DNA of 17,323 nucleotides from NCBI GenBank assembly GCA_009773995.1, contig VSMY01000053.1:1-17323 (forward strand), written 5' to 3'. A model generated the notes under the pieces. It saw only the letters and a program-made list of their open reading frames with translations. It searched no databases and had not been told where the DNA came from. Source of the stretch: Oscillibacter sp. (GTDB taxonomy: Bacteria > Bacillota > Clostridia > Oscillospirales > Oscillospiraceae). A program made the translations under genes and the position numbers. Each line of letters begins with the position of its first letter. Position 1 is the first letter of the stretch. Below, piece by piece: positions 15,021 through 17,323 of the stretch.

Positions 15021-16496
15021 ATGATCGATCTCACCATCCACCGCCAAGGGCTGGAGCACAACCTGAAAAAGGCCCGGGAGAACAACATCCTCATCCCCAC
15101 CATCGCCCAGATGCAGCACCCGGAGACCATCCCCGGCAAGGTTCAGGACAAGCTGAAGACCGTGGGCCTCTGGGACGTAAACCCCCTGAACCTCTTCCGG
15201 GTCACCTGGAAGAACGAGGCCAAGGAGTCCGGGGGCCTCTTCCAGGCCGTGCCCAACTACATCGAGCTGCCCCCGGAGCTCACCGGCGTGCCCTGCCGCA
15301 TCATCGCCATGGTGGGCAAGTGGTTCCCCACGGGCTGCCACAAGGTGGGCGCCTCCTTCGGCTGCCTGGCCCCCCGGCTGGTGACGGGCCAGTTCGACGT
15401 GGACGTCCACAAGGCCGTCTGGCCCTCCACCGGCAACTACTGCCGGGGCGGCGCCTTCAACTCCAAGCTGCTGGGGGCCCAGGGCGTGGCCATCCTCCCC
15501 GCCGAGATGAGCCAGGAGCGCTTCGACTGGCTCCATGAGATCGGGGCGGAGGTCATCGCCACGCCGGGCTGCGAGTCCAACGTCAAGGAAATCTTCGACA
15601 AGACCAACGAGCTCAAGCAAGACCCCCAGTATATGATCTTCAACCAGTTCGAGGAGATGGGAAATCCCCTCTGGCACTACAACGTCACCGGCACGGCCCT
15701 GGCCGACGTGTTCGAGGCCGTGAAGCGCCCCGGAGAGCGCTTCGCCGGAGCCTGTTTCACCTCCGGCTCCGCCGGAACCATGAGCGCCGGGGATCTCCTC
15801 AAGGAGCGCTATCCCCACCTCAAGCTGGGCGTGGGCGAGGCCCTCCAGTGCCCCACCATCCTGAACAACGGCTTTGGCGGACACCGGATCGAGGGAATCG
15901 GAGACAAGCACATCCCCTGGATTCACAATGTAAAAAATACGGATATGGCCATCGCCATCGACGACGAGGACTCCCAGCGGCTCCTCCGCCTGTTCAACAC
16001 CCCCGAGGGCCGGGACTATCTGCTGAACACCCTCAAGCTGGACCCCGTCCTGGTGGAGCGGCTGGCCTGGCTGGGCATCTCCGGCATCGCCAACGTGCTC
16101 TGCTGCATCAAAATGGCGAAGTATTACGAGTTCACCTCCCGGGACGTGGTGGGCACGGTGCTGACGGACTCCGCCGTCATGTACCGGAGCCGGGTCCAGG
16201 AGCTGAACGAGCTCCACGGGGCCTACACCGCGGAGGAGGCCCGGCTGGATCACAACCTCCACATCCTGGGTCTCAAGACGGATAACCTCATGGAGCTGAC
16301 CTATGCGGACCGCAAGCGGGTCCATCACCTGAAATACTACACCTGGGTGGAGCAGCAGGGGAAGGACATGCACGACCTCAACGCCCTGTGGTACGACACC
16401 GAGGGCACCTGGGACGCGGTCCACGCCCAGGCCAAGGACCTGGACGAACTGATCAACGCCTTCAACGAAGAGAGCGGCGTGCTGAAAAACCTGTAA
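15021..16496 (+). CDS. Fold-type II PLP-dependent enzyme, specificity unknown
   Basis: A 491-residue enzyme of the cysteine synthase/tryptophan synthase beta superfamily. The Schiff-base lysine is probably Lys108 in PTGCHKVGA (compare the TrpB TGAHK motif), the PLP-ring asparagine loop is PSTGNYCRGG (135-144) and the phosphate loop SGSAGT (248-253). Later GGHRIEGIGDKHIP recalls the GHKIQGIG segment of cysteine synthases. Residues beyond about 330 form an extension not found in the ~310-residue synthases. Family chemistry is beta-elimination or beta-replacement on an amino acid. It is not the YgeX diaminopropionate ammonia-lyase of E. coli, though it occupies that niche. AGGAGGG lies 9 bases before the ATG, overlapping the end of the regulator gene, so the two are co-transcribed. 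Confidence 0.85.
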   Translation: MIDLTIHRQGLEHNLKKARENNILIPTIAQMQHPETIPGKVQDKLKTVGLWDVNPLNLFRVTWKNEAKESGGLFQAVPNYIELPPELTGVPCRIIAMVGKWFPTGCHKVGASFGCLAPRLVTGQFDVDVHKAVWPSTGNYCRGGAFNSKLLGAQGVAILPAEMSQERFDWLHEIGAEVIATPGCESNVKEIFDKTNELKQDPQYMIFNQFEEMGNPLWHYNVTGTALADVFEAVKRPGERFAGACFTSGSAGTMSAGDLLKERYPHLKLGVGEALQCPTILNNGFGGHRIEGIGDKHIPWIHNVKNTDMAIAIDDEDSQRLLRLFNTPEGRDYLLNTLKLDPVLVERLAWLGISGIANVLCCIKMAKYYEFTSRDVVGTVLTDSAVMYRSRVQELNELHGAYTAEEARLDHNLHILGLKTDNLMELTYADRKRVHHLKYYTWVEQQGKDMHDLNALWYDTEGTWDAVHAQAKDLDELINAFNEESGVLKNL

Positions 16497-16521
16497 GCGA
16501 CTTTAGAAAGGAGGTCCAACC

Positions 16522-16668
16522 ATGGGTCAGACCGACAAGCAGTTTAACGGATTCCTGCGCGTAATCATTCGCGACCTGAAAGAAGCCATTGAGGAAAAAG
16601 ACCCGGCGAAGAAGCAGGCACAGCTGGAGGCCCTCCTCCACGACCTGCAAACCACCCTGGAGGACTGA
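16522..16668 (+). CDS. Small 48-residue acidic helical protein
   Basis: A short frame, MGQTDKQFNGFLRVIIRDLK and onward to a stop at 16668, with a very strong AAAGGAGG ribosome site 8 bases before the ATG. The sequence is charged and helix-prone, with EEKDPAKKQAQLEALLHDLQ suggesting a two-helix bundle or dimerising hairpin. It has no signal peptide or membrane segment. It begins 25 bases after the PLP enzyme and ends just before a terminator, so it is the last gene of that transcript. I do not recognise a function. Similar tiny proteins are common in Clostridia as hypothetical proteins. Confidence 0.75.
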   Translation: MGQTDKQFNGFLRVIIRDLKEAIEEKDPAKKQAQLEALLHDLQTTLED

Positions 16669-16672
16669 CACA

Positions 16673-16706
16673 AAAAGAGGCGGGGCCCGGCGGCCCCGCC
16701 TCTTTT
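16673..16706. terminator. Bidirectional terminator
   Basis: A 15-base-pair stem, AAAAGAGGCGGGGCC with GGCCCCGCCTCTTTT and a 4-base loop, ends in TTTT on both strands. It serves the 48-residue gene (plus) and the convergent 54-residue gene (minus). Confidence 0.9.
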
Positions 16707-16707
16707 G

Positions 16708-16872
16708 CTATTCCTTCCCCTCTTCCATCCAGGCGGTGTATTCTCCCTCGGCCTGGAGCTGCCCGTGCATCAGCAGATCCTTCACGTTCCCGTAGTTCTG
16801 CTTATCCAATTCCTTCAGCGCGTCCGTGACGGCGTTGAACAGAATCGAGTAATATTTTGGAACAGGTTTCAT
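16708..16872 (-). CDS. Small 54-residue hypothetical protein
   Basis: The protein MKPVPKYYSILFNAVTDALK continues to LLMHGQLQAEGEYTAWMEEG. The start at 16872 has GAGGTG 7 bases upstream, while the longer frame beyond it lacks a site and crosses AT-rich intergenic DNA. The composition suggests two or three helices with an aromatic N-terminus and no membrane segment or signal. Its stop codon abuts the bidirectional terminator. I do not recognise a function; it resembles small orphan proteins often seen in Clostridia. A possible promoter is TTGCGC, 17 bases, TAACCT just upstream on the minus strand. Confidence 0.68.
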   Translation of the reverse strand: MKPVPKYYSILFNAVTDALKELDKQNYGNVKDLLMHGQLQAEGEYTAWMEEGKE

Positions 16873-16955
16873 CGTTATCACCTCGCCTTCAAGGTTACCA
16901 TATTTTCCCAAAATGCGCAAGCGGCATGCGTACCAAAGTTTAATCCAAATTATCG

Positions 16956-17053
16956 TGCAAATTGCAATAAATATTATTGCAAAATAGCAACGCATTCCCA
17001 GCTTTTAATCCGCAATACAATTTTATTGCGAAATTCGCACAAAATGTATTGCG
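16956..17053. repeat. Cluster of GCAAT/ATTGC inverted repeats
   Basis: The intergenic DNA holds a 21-base palindrome with 9-base arms TTGCAATAA/TTATTGCAA (16962-16982), a 20-base one with arms CGCAATA/TATTGCG (17011-17030, one mismatched pair overall), TGCAAATTGCA (16956-16966), TGCGAAATTCGCA (17027-17039) and a lone TATTGCG (17047-17053). TTTAATCC also repeats directly at 16939-16946 and 17004-17011. The stretch is far more AT-rich than its surroundings. It lies immediately before a ribbon-helix-helix-like gene, so operators are the likely role. Confidence 0.7.
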
Positions 17054-17063
17054 GGGGTATGCT

Positions 17064-17267
17064 ATGAGAAAATTCAAAATTCCCAACGTCCCTAAGGTTC
17101 CCGTCTCCGCTACAAAATCCATCCGTTTTCCAACCGCGGTCATTGAACAGGTAGAGGAGGCCATCCGGGGGAAGGACTGCACCTTCACGGCCTTTGTGGT
17201 GGAGGCCGTCCGGGTGGCCCTGGAGAATCTGGCGGAGGACGAGGAGAATCAAAAAGAGCGGGAGTGA
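17064..17267 (+). CDS. Small ribbon-helix-helix-like protein
   Basis: A 67-residue basic-to-acidic protein. After a basic N-terminus (MRKFKIPNVPKVPVS) comes TKSIRFPTAVIEQVEEAI, a beta strand and helix of the Arc/CopG/MetJ ribbon-helix-helix type, then TFTAFVVEAVRVALENLAE, the second helix. The strand TKSIRF would insert in the DNA major groove of an operator as a dimer. The start at 17064 follows GGGGG by 6 bases; the frame is open upstream only through palindromic intergenic DNA. No toxin partner is visible downstream: the next gene is on the other strand. It probably regulates itself through the repeats in front of it. Fold assignment is by pattern only. Confidence 0.72.
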   Translation: MRKFKIPNVPKVPVSATKSIRFPTAVIEQVEEAIRGKDCTFTAFVVEAVRVALENLAEDEENQKERE

Positions 17268-17280
17268 GCTTCACTCCCGC
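17258..17280. terminator. Bidirectional terminator overlapping the end of the small gene
   Basis: A perfect 10-base-pair stem GCGGGAGTGA/TCACTCCCGC with a 3-base loop covers the stop codon of the ribbon-helix-helix gene. TTCTTCTCTTTCTT follows on the plus strand, and CTCTTTTTG follows on the minus strand. Confidence 0.8.
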
Positions 17281-17292
17281 TTCTTCTCTTTC

Positions 17293-17323
17293 TTACGCGA
17301 ACAGCGCCTCGAATTCCTCCACG
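17293..17323 (-). CDS. C-terminal end of a minus-strand gene, unidentified
   Basis: The last nine codons before a TAA at 17293-17295 read VEEFEALFA, entering from the right edge. The stop is followed by the bidirectional hairpin, as expected of a gene end. Too short to name. Confidence 0.45.
   Translation of the reverse strand, partial: VEEFEALFA

Noticed and set aside
15015..16424. Minus-strand open frame of 469 codons opposite the PLP enzyme
   Set aside because: Antisense shadow with biased composition; the plus strand has PLP motifs and a strong ribosome site.
16930..17060. Plasmid-like iteron origin or attachment site
   Set aside because: The repeats are inverted, not tandem direct iterons, there is no replication or integrase gene nearby, and no duplicated att-like core is seen in the window.

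Overview
The window is a GC-rich (roughly 60% or more), gene-dense chromosomal segment that reads as a Gram-positive gut anaerobe of the class Clostridia. An Oscillospiraceae relative such as the Flavonifractor/Lawsonibacter group is my best guess. The basis is strong AGGAGG-type ribosome sites, GC-rich codon use, DUF815/DUF523 proteins and the ygeY/ygeW/arcC gene set. The genus is inference. I saw no rRNA, tRNA, IS element or CRISPR array.

Layout, left to right. Positions 1-286 (minus) hold the start of a lipoprotein that looks like an ABC-transporter substrate-binding protein. Positions 358-1905 (minus) encode a siroheme/4Fe-4S nitrite/sulfite reductase with its own promoter. Positions 2009-3735 (minus) are a translationally coupled pair, a DUF815 AAA ATPase followed by a DUF523 protein. 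Positions 3801-10288 (minus) form one long branched-chain amino-acid operon. Read 5' to 3' it runs: promoter, leader peptide, attenuator, acetolactate synthase large and small subunits (divergent pair), GIY-YIG protein, cytidine deaminase, a second canonical acetolactate synthase large and small pair, then ketol-acid reductoisomerase (ilvC) and a terminator. Most junctions are short gaps or ATGA overlaps.

Positions 10571-14154 (minus) carry ygeY-ygeW-arcC: a YgeY metallohydrolase, a YgeW knotted carbamoyltransferase and carbamate kinase. Together they could turn a ureido or carbamoyl compound into carbamoyl phosphate and then ATP. Divergent from them, 14326-16668 (plus) has a YheO/DauR-type PAS-HTH regulator, a fold-type II PLP enzyme of the cysteine-synthase/TrpB superfamily and a 48-residue protein. 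This whole block looks like a regulated nitrogen/energy catabolic module. The E. coli counterpart uses YgeX (diaminopropionate ammonia-lyase) where this window has a different PLP enzyme.

The right end (16673-17323) has a bidirectional terminator, a 54-residue orphan protein (minus), an AT-rich intergenic region packed with GCAAT/ATTGC inverted repeats, a small ribbon-helix-helix-like protein (plus), a second bidirectional hairpin and the last codons of a minus-strand gene.

The most interesting signals are: (1) a peptide-type attenuator with an Ile/Leu/Val-rich leader peptide in front of the ilv operon; (2) two unlike acetolactate synthases in one operon, one lacking the substrate-selecting tryptophan; (3) the ygeY/ygeW/arcC module with an unassigned PLP enzyme; (4) a palindrome array in front of the ribbon-helix-helix gene.
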